Made by a program: the position numbers and the translations under genes. DNA of 64,000 nucleotides. It comes from Tetradesmus obliquus. Its lineage: Eukaryota > Chlorophyta > Chlorophyceae > Sphaeropleales > Scenedesmaceae. The DNA is taken from positions 1,736,001 through 1,800,000 of the forward strand of contig CP126198.1 of the NCBI GenBank assembly GCA_030272155.1. Direction: 5' to 3'. Shown here piece after piece: positions 1 through 12,099 of the stretch (position 1 is the stretch's first letter; each line of letters starts with the position of its first letter). The notes beneath the pieces are model-generated. The model had not been told where the DNA came from. It made no database searches and saw nothing but the letters and a program-made list of their open reading frames with translations.

Positions 1-2561
1 GCAGGTCCCCTGCTAGCCCAGGCCCTTCGCCTGGCTTCCGGGAGCGGGAAGAGATGGACAGGCACCGGCACCGCAGCCGGCACGGGCCGCCGCCGCCCGA
101 ACATTACATGCGGCACCCGATGGACCGCCCTCCGCCAGAGCACTGGCAGCAGCAGCAGCAGCAGCAGCCTGGCCCCAGGCCGCGCGAGTTTGAACGCGAG
201 AGGGAGTGGCGGCGGGAGAGGGACCGTGAGATCTCTCGGGAGCGTGAGCGGGAGCGGCGGCCCGAGCGGCGAGCAGAGCAGCAGCAGCAGCAGCAGCAGC
301 AGCGGCGGCGGCAGGCACGGCATGCTGGCGAGCAGCGGGGCACCAGCAGTACGCCATCAGAGACCCCCGGCAGCGGCAGGCGGGAGGACGCAGCAGCAGC
401 AGCAGCAGAGCCTGCTCGCAGGGGCAAGTGGGATAAAGCGCCACCTGAGGGTGCTGCTGCTGAGGGCTTGCACTCGGATTGGGCCGCTTTTGTGTCTGCA
501 GACGGCAACGGCAGTGCCAAGCGCCAGCAGCAGCAGCAGCATGACAAGGCTGCTGAGTTAGAGCAGCTGCTGCAGCAGCAGCAGCAGCAGCAGCAGCAGC
601 GCCGGCAAGGGCAGCAGGGCCCTAGGGGCCGCAGCACGACGCCGGAGGAGCAAAGGGGCAGCCAGGTGGGTGGTGTGAGCAGCACTGCGACATGCGCTTG
701 CAAACGCGAGCTAGTGCTATACGCCTGGCGGCAACTGTGGCTGGAGCTGCAGGACAGCAGACTTCATTGATCACCTTTGCGACATGCGCTTGCACACAGC
801 AAGTAGGCGCTACATGCCTAGCGGCGGTTGGCGTAGTGCGAAGTAGACATGCGAGGCAACACGCTGCTGTTATTTCTGGAGCCGATGCATGCGGCGACTG
901 TCACTGCAGACCATAGCGTTGAAGGTGACGCATGCGTTCTGCCGGCTGTGCGACAGTGTTGTGATGACACTGCACTAACAACCTGTCATAACGCTGCCTT
1001 TGCGCTGCATGCACTGTGCTGGCCTGGCGCTCCCGCAGCAGCCGCAGCAGGAGCCGCAGCTGCACGCCCTGAGTGCCGCCGCCACCACCCATCTTTGCAA
1101 CACACTGCATCAATACACTGCCGCACTTTGTTTGCCATTTGTTTGCAGGCTGGGCGTAGCCGCAGCAGCCGCAGCCGGAGCCGCAGCAGCCGCAGCAGGA
1201 GCCGCAGCAGGAGCCGCAGCTACACCTTCTCAGTGCCGCCGCTGCCTTTTGCCTTGCAAGCAACTGCACTAACAAACTGCCGCATTGCTGCATTCTTGCT
1301 GTGTAATGTGTACAGGCCTGGCGCTCCCGCAGCAGCCGCAGCAGCAGCCCCAGCCGCACCATTTCAGTACCGCCGTTACCACGCATTGTTGCAAAACACT
1401 GCATCAACACACTGCCGCACTTTGTGTGCCGTTTGTTTGCAGGCTTGGCGTAGCCGCAGCAGGAGCCGCATCTACTCTCCAGCGCCGCCGCTGCCATTCG
1501 CCTTGCAAGCAACTGCACTAACAAGTTGCCGCAATGCTGCATTCTTGCTGCGTTACGTGTGCAGGCCTGGCGCTCCCGCAGCAGCCGCAGCTACACTCCC
1601 ACAGCTCCTCCGCTGCTGCCCGGGGCACCCCCTCCACCTCCATTGCAACACCCCTCCACTGCTCTGACACACTGTCGCACCAATCTGACGCATGCACTGT
1701 GCAGGCGCTCCCGCAGCAGCCGCAGCAGCAGCCGCAGCCGCACCCCTTCAGTACCTCCACTGCTGCCCGGCTTGCAAGTAACTGCACCAACAATTTGCTG
1801 TGTCGCTGCATGCAATGTGCAGGCCTGGCGCTCGCGCGGCAGCAGCAGGAGCCGCAGCAGGAGCCGCAGCTACACTCCCTCAGCTGCTCCGCTGCCGCAA
1901 GGGGCACCGCCACCACCACCACCAGAAGATGCCAATGCAGCAGCTGCCGCGCCTGCCGGCGGCAGGAAACAACAGCAGCAGCAGCAGCAGCAGCGGGGCT
2001 TGGATGAGCTGCCGTACCTGGCAATGGCTGTGGAGATGTTCCGGCAGGGGCTGCTGCCCCGCGGCTGCAAGTTTGACAGCACACTGGGCATGTACCAGCT
2101 GGACCCCAGGACGGTTCCTCCAGGGGAAAAGCCCGGCGAGTGAGTTTTACATATGGCGTTGACGACTATTGTTGATTCATTGAGTTATTTGCTGGCTTTT
2201 CCTGTCAATCTTGGGTTCGTGCAAGACCTTTTGAGCTGTTGGTTGTGGAAGTGTGCACCTGAGCTGAGCGGCTGGTCAGCGGACTGCAGCTGCAATTTCA
2301 ACAGCACGCTGGGCATGTACCAGCTGGACACCAGGGCAGCAGCAGTGAACCAAGGAGAACAGCAGAATGAGTGCTTGGGATATGTGTACTGGTAGCCGAT
2401 GATCAGTCATTTAATGTGCTTTTCCGGGCTGGTTTGGGACCTTTCAAGTTTGTTTTGAGGACGTGTGTGCCAGCTGAACCGCAGGAGAGCAGGCTGCAGC
2501 GCAAGGTGGGCACCACAATCGCCTGGTGTGTGGCTGGAGCACTGGCAGCTGACTACAACCT

Positions 2562-2598
<37 letters not shown>

Positions 2599-2998
2599 AG
2601 GTGGCACCTTGTGAAGCGTGCGAATGAGGAGCAGGTTGCGCCGCAGCTGCCTGCTCGGGAGCTGGCTGCTGCTGAGGGCAGGCTGGGAGGGGTGGAGGCT
2701 GATGTGCAGGCCAAGGTGAGCAGGCTTTTGCTGCTGCTGCTGCTGCTGCTGCTGTTGTGGTCTTGTTTGTGCGTTTGACGTGTGCTTTGTGTGCTGGCTG
2801 TTGCTGAGGGCAAGCTGTTCATCTTCTGCTTCGGGTGGTGGCAGGCTGGGAGGGGTAGAAACGGATGTGCGGGCCTAGGGAGGTGGGCTGCTGCTGCTGC
2901 TGCTGCTGCTGCTGTGTGCGCGGTTGGTTTGTGTGCTGGCTGCTGCTGAGGGCAGGCTGGGAGGGATGCAGGCGGATGTGCGGGGCAAGGTGACCAGA

Positions 2999-3030
<32 letters not shown>

Positions 3031-3305
3031 ATGTGTGTGGTTGTGTGTGCGGGAGTCGCTCCGTTTGGTGATTGCTGAGGGCAGGCTGGGAGGGGTGGAG
3101 GCTGATGTGCAGGGCAAGGTGAGCAGAAGTTTGCTGCTGCTGCTGCTGTGCTGTTATTCTTTGTACGTTATGACTTGTGCTTTGTGCACTGGCTGCTGCT
3201 GTGCTGTTGTTCGTGTGCAATTGTTTCACTTTGTGTGTTGGCTGCTGCTGAGGGCAGGCTGGGAGGGGTGGAGGCGGATGTGGGGGCCAAGGTGAGTAGA
3301 TTTCT

Positions 3306-3337
<32 letters not shown>

Positions 3338-4488
3338 GCTGTTTATTCTTTGTGCGTTTAACTTGTGCCTTGTGTGCTGGCTGCTGCTGTGCTGTTGTTC
3401 GTGCGCAATTGTTTCGCTTTGTGTGGTAGCTGCTGCTGAGGGCAGGCTGGGAGGGGTGGAGGCTGATGTGGGGCCCAAGGTGAGCAGAAGATTGCTGCTG
3501 CTGTTGCTGCTGTGCTGTTGTTCGTTGTGCGTTTAACTTGTGCTTTGTGTGCTGGCTGCTGCTGTGCTGTTGTTCGTGCGCAATTGTTTCGCTTTGTGTG
3601 GTAGCTGCTGCTGAGGGCAGGCTGGGAGGGGTGGAGGCTGATGTGGGGGCCAAGGTGAGCAGAAGATTGCTGCTGCTGCTGCTGTGCTGTTTATTCTTTG
3701 TGCGTTTAACTTGTGCCTTGTGTGCTGGCTGCTGCTGTGCTGTTGTTCGTGCGCAATTGTTTCGCTTTGTGTGGTAGCTGCTGCTGAGGGCAGGCTGGGA
3801 GGGGTGGAGGCTGATGTGGGGGCCAAGGTGAGCAGAAGATTGCTGCTGCTGTTGCTGCTGTGCTGTTGTTCGTTGTGCGTTTAACTTGTGCTTTGTGTGC
3901 TGGCTGCTGCTGTGCTGTTGTTCGTGCGCAATTGTTTCGCTTTGTGTGTTAGCTGCTGCTGAGGGCAGGCTGGGAGGGGTGGAGGCTGATGTGGGGGCCA
4001 AGGTGAGCAGAAGATTGCTGCTGCTGCTGCTGTGCTGTTGTTCGTTGTGCGTTTAACTTGTGCTTTGTGTGCTGGCTGCTGCTTTGCTGTTGTTTGTGTG
4101 CAACTGCTTCGCTTTGTGTGGTGGCTGCTGCTGAGGGGAAGCTGGGAGGGGTGGAGGCGGATGTGCAGGGCAAGGTGGGCAGGCTTGCGTTCAGTCCTGT
4201 GTTGGCCAACCTATGTCCTTCTGCGATTACAACCCTTGTATGTTGCTCCTGTCCGTGCCCAACTGTAATATTTCTGTGTAGTATGTCTGCCTCACTCTGG
4301 CTGCACCCACTGCAACCCCTGATCAACTGCTGCCGCTGTCCTCCACGCCCTGCACGCCCCACAGCTGGCGCTGCTGTGCCGCGTGGCTGGCCTTGCGTCA
4401 ACAGATGACATGCGCGCCTCACCCCTCAAGTTCATGAAGCGCCTCGTCACACTCGTGCGGCCCTTCCATCACCTCACTGACGGCTTTC

Positions 4489-4522
<34 letters not shown>

Positions 4523-6106
4523 CGCTTTCCACGCCCCAACAGCTGGCACTGCTGTGCCGCGTGGCTGGTCTAGCGTCAACAGACGACATGCGCGCCTCAC
4601 CGCTCGAGTTCATGAAGCGCCTCGTCACACTCGTGCAACCCCACTACTACCCCAAAGACTGCTTAGACTATGAGTTTGTACCCGACTCAGCAGCAGCAGC
4701 GGACACATCAGCAGCAGCAGCGCCAGCTGGCATGCCACACAGCAGTGGGGTGTGGGGAGCTAGCCCCTTCAACCCCAGCCAGCAGCAGCAGCAGCAGCAG
4801 GGGCCGGCGCTGCGGCTGCAGGCAGTGCAGGTGATGATGAGTTGGCAGGGCAAGGCAGCTGCAGCAGCAGCAGCAGATCCCAGGCAACCAGCTGCCAGTG
4901 CGTCCCCAGCAGCAGCAGCAGAGATAGAAGCTGGGGAGGTGCCGCCGCCGCCACCCCCACCACCCCCACCGCCACCTGAGCTTGCTGATACCGCGGCTGG
5001 CTCAGCAGCAGCAGCTGCAGCAGCCGCCGGCGCTGCAGGCGGTACAACTGTACCGCTGCCAGTGATGACTGTACCGCCTTTTGCGCTGTCAGAGCAGGAC
5101 TTAGGGCCTGAGGGCATCCAGCAGCTGCGGCGGCTGCTATGGGCGCGCGCGGCAGCAGCAGCAGCGGAGGTGCCGCTGCCGGCTGTTGCGCAGCAGCTGC
5201 TGGATCCGGAGGATCCTGCTGCAGAGTGGGTGGTGCTGCAGGAAGGGAATGTTACGGAGAGCCGTGGCGGCGTTGGCGTAGCTGTGGCAGTCGTTCCAGG
5301 TGGGCGGGGTTTAAGATGTTGCTGATATAGGGTTTAGGGGGTACAGTATGTGGAGTGGGTGGTGCTGCAGGAAGGAAATGTCACGGAGAGCCGCGGGGGC
5401 GTTGGCATAGCTGTGGCTGTTGTGCCAGGTGCGTGGGGTTTTAGCTGTTGCTAACACAGGGTTCAGAGGATGCAGTGTGTGTGTTGCAGAGCGGGTGGTT
5501 CTGCAGGAAGGGAATGTCACGGAGAGCCGTGGGGGCGTTGGCGTAGCTGTGGCGGTCGTGCCAGGTGGGTGGGGTTTACAATGTTGCTGATCCAGGGTTT
5601 AGGGGATGCTTTGTGAGTTGCGGAGTGGGTGGTGCTGCAGGAAGGGATTATCACGGAGAGCCGTGCACCTGTCGGCATTGCTGGCGGTCGTGCCAGGTGC
5701 GTGATTGAGTTGTTTTGGATCCAGGGTGAAGGGGATGTGGTGTGTGTGCGTGCGTGTTGCGGAGTGGGTGGTGCTGCAGGAAGGCAATGTCACGGAGAGC
5801 CGCGGCGGCGTGGGTATTGCTGTGGCGGCCGTGCCAGGTGGGCTGCAAAGGTCTGAGCTGCATGTTGTGTGTTGTGGGTACTTCCGCGGCTGCGTGAAGG
5901 CCCAGCAGGCGTGCAACGGAAGTGTAGCCAGCAGCAATGCGGCAGAACGGCGTCACTGTGCCTTGTCACATCACACGTTGCGCTGAGCATGCAGATGCCT
6001 TTCTGGTGCTGTAGCGACATCGGACTCGTACATGCGCTCCTGCCAAGCACTTTCGGCTTAACCACATCCTTCTGCCTCTCACTGCGCTTGCATCTGCTGC
6101 TCCTGC

Positions 6107-6154
<48 letters not shown>

Positions 6155-9100
6155 AGCCATGGGTGGCGTGCGCGGCAACCTGGGTGAGCTGCGGGCGCGT
6201 GCTGCTGCTGGCAAGCTGGCCTGGGGTACCAGCATCGGCCGCGCAGCAGACAAGCTGGTGCTGCCGCTGCGCCAGGTGCGGTTTGGGCAGGGTTTGGCTG
6301 CCAGCTGTGCTACTGCTGGCTGTGCATGCTGCTGGTTGGTTGGTGCAAGCATCAGACGGTTTTTGACATAGCATATCTTGCTGGTTAGTGCCTGTTTAGT
6401 TTTTTTTCTGCTTTGTATGAGTGTGCGCGGCAACCTGGGTGAGCTGCGGGCGCGTGCTGCTGCTGGCAAGCTGGCAGGGTTTGGCTGCCAGGTGTACTGC
6501 TGCTGCTGTGCATGTTGCTGGTTGATCAGCGCACATAATCTACACTTTGAAGAACTCAAGTGTCTTGCTGGTCAGCGCCTGTTTGTTTGTCTGTACTGAG
6601 TGGGCGTGCTGCTGCTGGCAAGTTGGCCTGGGGCACCAACATCGGCCGCGCAGCAGACAAACTTGTGCTGCCGCTGCGCCAGGTGCGTGGCGTCGTTCCC
6701 GTTGCTTGCGCTAAACCAGCCAGCAAGACCTGTACTGGCGGGGTGTCAGCAGCATGCCTGCCTTCCTGCTGGCCAGTCGCAAGCGCCTCACCGCACATTC
6801 TGCCCTGCTGCGCTGCACTCTTCCACATGCTGCTGGTTTTTAACCTTGCAGGAGCCCTACACCCAGCAAGACCTGTACTGGCCAGGCGTCAGCAGCATGC
6901 CCGCCTTCCTATTAGCCAGCCGCAAACTACCCCCTCTGCTGCCCCCTCTGCTGCTGCTGCTGCTGCCTCACTGCACATGCTGCCCGGCTGTGCTGCACTC
7001 TTCTTCATGTACCTCAGGAGCCTTACAGCCAGCAAGACCTGTACTGGCCAGGCGTCGGCAACATGCCCGCAATCCTGCTGGCAAGCGCTACCATCTTCTT
7101 TGTTCTGTGCTGAAGCTTTGTCTGTATCTTGAATGCATGCAGGAGCCCTACACCCAGCAAGACCTGTACTGGCCAGGCGTCAGCAGCATGCCGTCATTCC
7201 TAATAGCCAGCCGCAAGCTGACGCCTCTGCTGCCCCCCTGGCAGCCACCACACAGCAAGCCAGCTGCAGCAGCAGCAGAGGCTGCGGTGGCAGCAGCAGC
7301 AGCAGCGCTGCCGGGGCCGTTGGCTGTGCCGGCGCAGGTGCTGCTGCAGCAGCGGTGTGCTGCTGCGCTGGAGCAGCAGGCGCCTGTGGAGCAGGAGCTG
7401 CGGGGGGCTGAGCGGCATGTGATGGGCCTTGCGGCGAGTTTGGAAGCACCACAGCAGGGCTTTGCAAGGTGAGCAATGCGGCTGTGTTTTTGTGGTGGGT
7501 TTCTGCTGGGGTATGGCCAAAGAAAGGGGTGCTGTGCGTCATGTGATGGGCCTTGAGGCGGAGGCTGTTCGTGCTTGAGATTTGTGGGCAGTGTGCTGCT
7601 GCGCTGGAGCAGCAGGGGCCTGTGGAGCAGGAGGTGAGGGGTGCTGAGAAGCATGTGATGGGCTTGGCAGCAGCTTTGGAGGCACCACAGCAGGGCCTGG
7701 CGCAGGGCTTTGCAAGGTAAGCAATGCAGCTGTGTTGCTGTGGTGGGCAACAGGAGAGGAGCAATGGGCAGCTGGGCGTTTTGTTTGTAGGGTTTGTGGG
7801 GTTGGTATAGTGCTGCGATGTATGTTCTAGTGCTTTACAATATGCTTGCAAACTGTGCTTGATGCTGCGCGGCGCTAATGCTGCTGCCCACGTGCGCTGC
7901 GTGCTGCTGTCTTGTGCTGCTCTTGGCACTGCAGCGCTGCATTGGTTGCCCAGCAGCTGAAGCAGCAAGCACCAGCCCAACAGCAGCAGCAGCAGGAGTC
8001 TTCTGCAGCCCCTGGTGGCAGCAGCTCAGCAATCAAGCAGCTGCTGCAGCAGCGTATCAGCCAAGTTGCTGCAGAAGTGGACTTTGGGCCACTGCCAGCA
8101 GCAGCAGCAGCAGCAGCAAGTGCTGCTGCTGCAGGTGGTGCTTCTTCTGGCGCTGCTGGCACCCAGCATGCCTCACCACAGCAGCAGCAGCAGCAGCAGC
8201 AGGCAACGCAGGGTGCGCCAGCAGCAGCAGCAGCAGCAGTGACGCAGTCTGCTGATGTGGACACGCAGGAAGCCGCAGCTGCAGCAGCAGCAGCAGCAGC
8301 AGAGCAGCAACAGCAGCATCAGGCTATGCCGGCGGCTGACGAACCTCCAACACAGCAGCAGCAGCAGCAGCTGGAAGCTGCAGGCACTGCCCCTGCTGAT
8401 GTTGCAATGCAGGAAGCTGACGTGGCAGCAGCAGCAGCAGCGCCATGTGCTGCTGCTGCTGCTGCTGACGAGGCTGCAATGCTGGCTGACCCAGCTGCTG
8501 CTGAGATGCAGCGCACGTTGGGGCTGGCAGCTGCTGTGCTGCGCGTGGTGTCGACGCTGTGGCAGCTGCGCATGGAGGCGGCTGTGCAGGCCAGGTGAGC
8601 GAAAGTGTTTGGCTTGGTAGTAGTATAGCATTGCCCCTCTCCTGGACTGCACAGCAGCCTCCATGTGCAAAGCTGATGAATGGTGTACAGTCCACACCCT
8701 TTCCTTCATTTGCATTCCCTTCCCTTTGCAGCTGGATCCAGTCTCCGTGCACAGCCGGCAGGATCAACCCCATATGCTCAGCCAAGCTGGCCACTGTTGT
8801 TGGGTGTACCATGCTCGCTCACCTTCCCCTTGTTCCTGCCTTTAGTGGTGCCTAACAGACACGGTAGTCACATGCATTCATTTTTGGCTCTTTGTCACAT
8901 CTGGCTGCCTTGATGCCATCTGCTTGCAGGGCTGTCGCGCCCGACAGCATGACATTTGGCCCACCGCGCCGCTGCCCTACCCCTTGCTCATACATACCTG
9001 CTGTCATTTTTCCCACATTTAAAAACCATTTCCTGCTGCCCTTGCATTGCGTTCTTATTTGCAACCACAGGGCTGCCGCGCCGGACAGCGTGACGTCCGG

Positions 9101-10638
9101 CCCCCCGCCGCCGCTGCCCTACCCCTTGCTCACTTACAGTTCGCCTGGCATCTTCCCCGCACGTAATTCATTCCCTGCTGCCCTTGCATTGCGTTCTTTT
9201 TTTGCAACCGCAGGGCTGCTGCGCCGGACAGCGTCACCTTCGGCCCCCCGCCGCCCCTGCCCTACCCCTGTGGTCATTCACATGCGGCGTCCTGCTGCTT
9301 CTCTTGCCCTACCTGACAATCTTTTGCATGCTCACATCCACTCCTGACTGCCTTCCTTTCGTCTTGCAGCAGCACTGCGCCGGACAGCGTGACCTTCGGC
9401 CCGCCGCCGGCGCTGCCCTACCCCTTGCTTGTTCGCATGCTGCTTCCTGCTGCTTCTCTTGCCCTACCTGACAATCATTTGCATGCTCACATCTGCTCCT
9501 GACTGCCTTCCTTTCGTCTTGCAGGAGCACTGCGCCGGACAGCGTGACGTTCGGCCCCCCGCCGCCGCTGCCCTACCCCTTGCTCACTCACATGTTTTGC
9601 TGGCAGAGTACCACCACAAATGTGTTCCCTGCTGCCACTGTGTGACATCTTCCCTGAATTTTGCAGGGCGTCCGCGCCCGACAGCGTCACCTTCGGCCCG
9701 CCGCCGCCGCTGCCCTACCCCGCAGCCCTCAACGCAGCGCTGGTGCACCACTGCATGGGCCTCTCTGCCGGCAGGGGCAGCAGGGCCAGCCTCAAGCTGA
9801 AGGAGCTGCTGCTGGAGCTGCTGCCAGTGTCGGCAGAGCAGCAGCGGCTGGCTGGTGGCGGGGCCTTGGGGGTACGGAAGCTGCTGGTGCCCCAGCAGCA
9901 GCAGCAGCAGCAGAGGGGGCAGGTGCAAGGCAAGTCCCAGCAGCAGCAGCAGCAGCACAAGGCGGCGGCAGCAGCGGCGCACAGGGCGCAGCAGCCGGCA
10001 GAGGCTGCAAAGCAGCAGAAAGGGCAGCTGGCAGGCAGCAAGCGGCCCGCGCCAGCAGCAGCAGGGGCTGCTGCTGCTGCTGCTGCTGCTGCTTCGGGCA
10101 GCGGCGCTGGGCCGCCGGCTAAGATACGCAAGCAGCAGCAGCAGCAGCATGGCCAGCAGCAGCGGCTGCCAGGCCAGAAGGCTGCTCCTGCTGCTGCTGG
10201 CGCTGATGCAAAGCCTGCGGCAGCAGCAGCAGCAGCAGCAGCGCCTGCTGCTGCTGGTGTGCCAGATTCTCTGGGGGCAGGCGGCTTGAAAGTGCCAAAG
10301 GCGTACCATGACGCTGCTGCCGCTGCTGCTGCACATGCGGGCGCTGGGCCGGCCCTGTTAGATCAGGTTACGCTGCATCAGCTGCGCAACTGGCAGCATG
10401 ACAAGGCGGTTGCATGCAAGGCAGCTGGGCTTCGGGAGTGGCGGCTGCTGCTGTCTGATTTGATACAGGAGCAGATGGAGCAGTTGATACAACAGCTTGA
10501 ACAGGAGGAGGGCGCGCATTGGTTCATCCAACCCGTGAACACGAACCAGCTGCCAGATTATGCGAAGGAGGTCGCTTACCCCATGTGCTTGGACTGGATC
10601 AAGCAGGCGCTGCACAACGGGCAGTACAAGCTGGAGCC

Positions 10639-10680
<42 letters not shown>

Positions 10681-10912
10681 GCCGCCGCTGCGGCTGCACG
10701 GCTGGCAGAGCCTCTACGCGTTTGCGCACGATCTGCAGCTGATTGTGAGCAATGCCCGGCAGTACAACGGGGGCAAGCCGGACAATCGCGTGGTGCTGGA
10801 TGCTGCTGCTGCGCTGCAGAGCAAGGCAGTGATGGCGTGGAGCAGGGTGCAGGCGAACATCAGCAGCAAGCTGAAGCAGCGGCTGGAGGCGCACCGGCAG
10901 CAGCAGCAGTAG
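1..10912 (+). CDS. RS-rich protein with C-terminal bromodomain (5' end outside window)
   Basis: The first exon is open from base 3, so the true start lies left of the window. My exons: 1-665, 1823-2139, 2601-2715, 4543-5299, 6157-6275, 7143-7468, 7935-8594, 9667-10912. All junction phases agree, giving 1,400 codons and TAG. The N-terminus is rich in Arg-Ser and Arg-Glu, with further RS repeats in exon 2, typical of nuclear RNA-processing proteins. Exons 4 to 8 carry many Gln, Ala and Pro runs. Around window residues 1270-1385 there is a bromodomain-like module: a ZA-loop stretch PVNTNQLPDY, then YPMCLDWI, then F..DLQLIVSNARQYN with the asparagine expected to bind acetyl-lysine. A poly-Gln run (10640-10679) is inserted between its helices. 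The inferred role is a chromatin reader linked to RNA processing. The bromodomain is seen; the overall family is not recognised. The introns hold about 30 decoy exon fragments. Confidence 0.8.
1012..1822 (+). repeat. Decoy array: six copies of RS exon start
   Basis: The intron between exons 1 and 2 of the bromodomain gene holds six partial copies of the start of exon 2. Each is an acceptor GCAG followed by a TGGCGCTCCCGCAGCAGCCG-like run and a proline-rich stretch. They begin near 1018, 1147, 1315, 1442, 1564 and 1703, and the functional copy is at 1823. Because they encode RS repeats they look like extra exons. However, several run into stops, and only the last copy joins in phase to the downstream exon. 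Confidence 0.8.
2280..2345 (+). repeat. Decoy copy of exon 2 end
   Basis: This is a partial copy of the stretch encoding KFDSTLGMYQLD from 2066-2105, placed in the following intron. It keeps 'CAGCACGCTGGGCATGTACC' with few changes and then diverges. Confidence 0.75.
2716..4180 (+). repeat. Decoy array: nine copies of exon 3 end plus donor
   Basis: The segment GAGGGCAGGCTGGGAGGGGT and the donor after GCCAAG recur nine times downstream of the real exon (real copy at 2677). Copies start near 2840, 2951, 3080, 3253, 3441, 3616, 3789, 3964 and 4136. The later spacing is nearly constant at 172-175 bp. Each unit also carries a short CTG run and a TTGTTCGTGCGCAATTGTTT-type spacer. This is a tandem satellite made from an exon end plus its intron start. 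Confidence 0.9.
4360..4465 (+). repeat. Decoy copy of exon 4 start
   Basis: The copy begins CAGCTGGCGCTGCTGTGCCG and matches the first ~95 nt of exon 4 (4543 onward), including the stretch encoding STDDMRASPL and the sequence up to LVTLV. It lies one unit upstream of the real acceptor. Confidence 0.85.
5344..5845 (+). repeat. Decoy array: four copies of exon 4 end plus donor
   Basis: Four copies of the last ~75 nt of exon 4 (encoding EWVVLQEGNVTESRG...), each followed by a GTG-type donor, lie in the next intron. They start near 5353, 5487, 5623 and 5762 at ~135 bp period. Confidence 0.9.
6108..6156 (+). repeat. (CTG)15 tract abutting a 3' splice site
   Basis: An uninterrupted CTG run reads directly into CTGCAG, the acceptor of exon 5 (6157). 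There is no separate polypyrimidine tract. Confidence 0.85.
6418..7085 (+). repeat. Decoy copies of exon 5 (two) and of exon 6 start (three)
   Basis: Pieces of exon 5 recur at 6420-6474 (start of the exon fused to later intron sequence) and 6600-6684 (end of the exon plus donor). Copies of the exon 6 start (encoding YTQQDLYWPG) recur near 6711, 6853 and 7020 ahead of the real exon at 7143. Thus donor-side copies of the upstream exon and acceptor-side copies of the downstream exon sit in one intron. Confidence 0.85.
7530..7720 (+). repeat. Decoy copy of exon 6 end plus donor
   Basis: The copy repeats the stretch encoding CAAALEQQ and ...HVMGLA, ending TTTGCAAG followed by a GTAAGC donor (real donor is GTGAGC at 7469). 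A shorter fragment of the same exon is seen at 7536-7562. Confidence 0.8.
8925..9610 (+). repeat. Decoy array: five copies of last-exon start
   Basis: Five copies of acceptor plus GCGCCGGACAGCGTGACSTT-like sequence (encoding APDSVTFGPPPPLPYP) lie near 8929, 9071, 9213, 9369 and 9525; the real exon starts at 9667. Period is about 140-157 bp. Exonic parts are very similar, while the intronic linkers (pyrimidine-rich) vary more. Confidence 0.9.
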
Positions 10913-12099
10913 CTGTTGATGCTGTGCTGTCAGTGGGCTGTGCTGCTGCTCACCTTTTGACGCGTTCAGCGAGTATTGAGCGCTTGATGAGCTAGCTGTT
11001 GTGCATTAGTAAAAATTCCTTGCCCTTTTGTGGCTTATCTTCTTTGGGGGCTGCCATCAGCCCGTGCCCCCTCTCGGGCATCAGAAGCAGGCAACATTGC
11101 TGCCGCAGCAACGCATTGGCTGCACAGCCACATATGTGCAGCTGTGCATGACCAGGGTCCTTCGGGATCCTGGCTTTGTCCAGATTTGTCACTTTACATG
11201 TGTTCTTGCCCACTTGGCAGCATCAGGCTTGCAGGCAGCATTGCTGCAGTCTGCTTTTGCGGACTGTGCTTTTGCAAACTTCCTGAGTGCAGTCTCTACA
11301 TAGGCAAGTTGGTGGATCGTGTCAGTGAAGGCTGATTGGAACACCACAGTTGTAACTTGCACAATGCAGCACGCCCATCAACGCGAACGCAGCCAGGTGT
11401 GTACACGCACATCCTACACGGCTGCAGCCAGCTGGCTGTGCACTGGGAGATTGAAAAGCAAGCCAAGCACCTGATTGTGCGTGCAGGCCGTGCAGCTCTC
11501 AAACAACAGCCACCACATCATCATGTTACCCATCAAGCCATAGCAACAACGCCATCAGACCCGCGCCCCAATGGAGCGGCAACAGAAAAGAGCACTACAA
11601 CAGCCACCACAATACAAGTCGTGCCGTCGGCGCCAGCTGCTGACCTGCAAAGGCGTTATTCCAAAAGTAGGCGGTCTAGACAGATCTGCCCTCACACAGT
11701 GCTGCTTCCATGTACTTTAAATGCAGCAAAGGTGCTTTCACTGGGCACCAGCAAACCCGCCTGCCCCAGAACACAGCCCGCCTGCTAGCTGGGCAACAGC
11801 CGCCTTTGCTGAAAGACTGGAGCACCAAAATAGTGCAGGGACACCGCAGCACCCTTATGCAGAGCACCAAAGCAGTATGCCGTGGTATACCAGCCAGGCC
11901 CATTGATTAACAAACCCCACAGCTTGTCCGAACAGCAGTAATCCCCCGCAGGCCGGCGGTACTGCGAACTTGCAGGGTGTGAAACACCTGCCAGATGCCA
12001 GCCGCATTTACGCAGTCGCTCTAGAACAGCAGCCGCACAAATGCAACTTTAATAACAACGACGGTAACAACTGTAACAGCGCCTTCAATAACAACAACC
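10913..12099. other. 3' flank of the bromodomain gene; no further gene seen
   Basis: This is the convergent gap between the bromodomain gene and the lactone oxidase gene. It holds the likely 3' UTR of the former, with a TGTAA motif at 11351. The short open frames have no recognisable domain, and the sequence becomes A/C-rich toward the repeats at 12100. Confidence 0.6.
11351..11355 (+). terminator. TGTAA polyadenylation motif, bromodomain gene
   Basis: TGTAA is the usual green-algal polyadenylation motif. This one lies ~440 nt after the stop codon at 10912. Confidence 0.45.

Noticed and set aside
1012-1822. Real extra RS-domain exons
   Set aside because: The copies lack donors that keep phase with the next exon, and several run into stops. 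RS repeats are low complexity, so similarity alone is weak. Alternative inclusion cannot be fully excluded without RNA data.
2562-4180. A separate Leu-rich protein gene on the plus strand or a Gln-rich one on the minus strand
   Set aside because: These frames are shadows of the CTG runs and exon-end satellite in a bromodomain-gene intron. They break at every unit junction.
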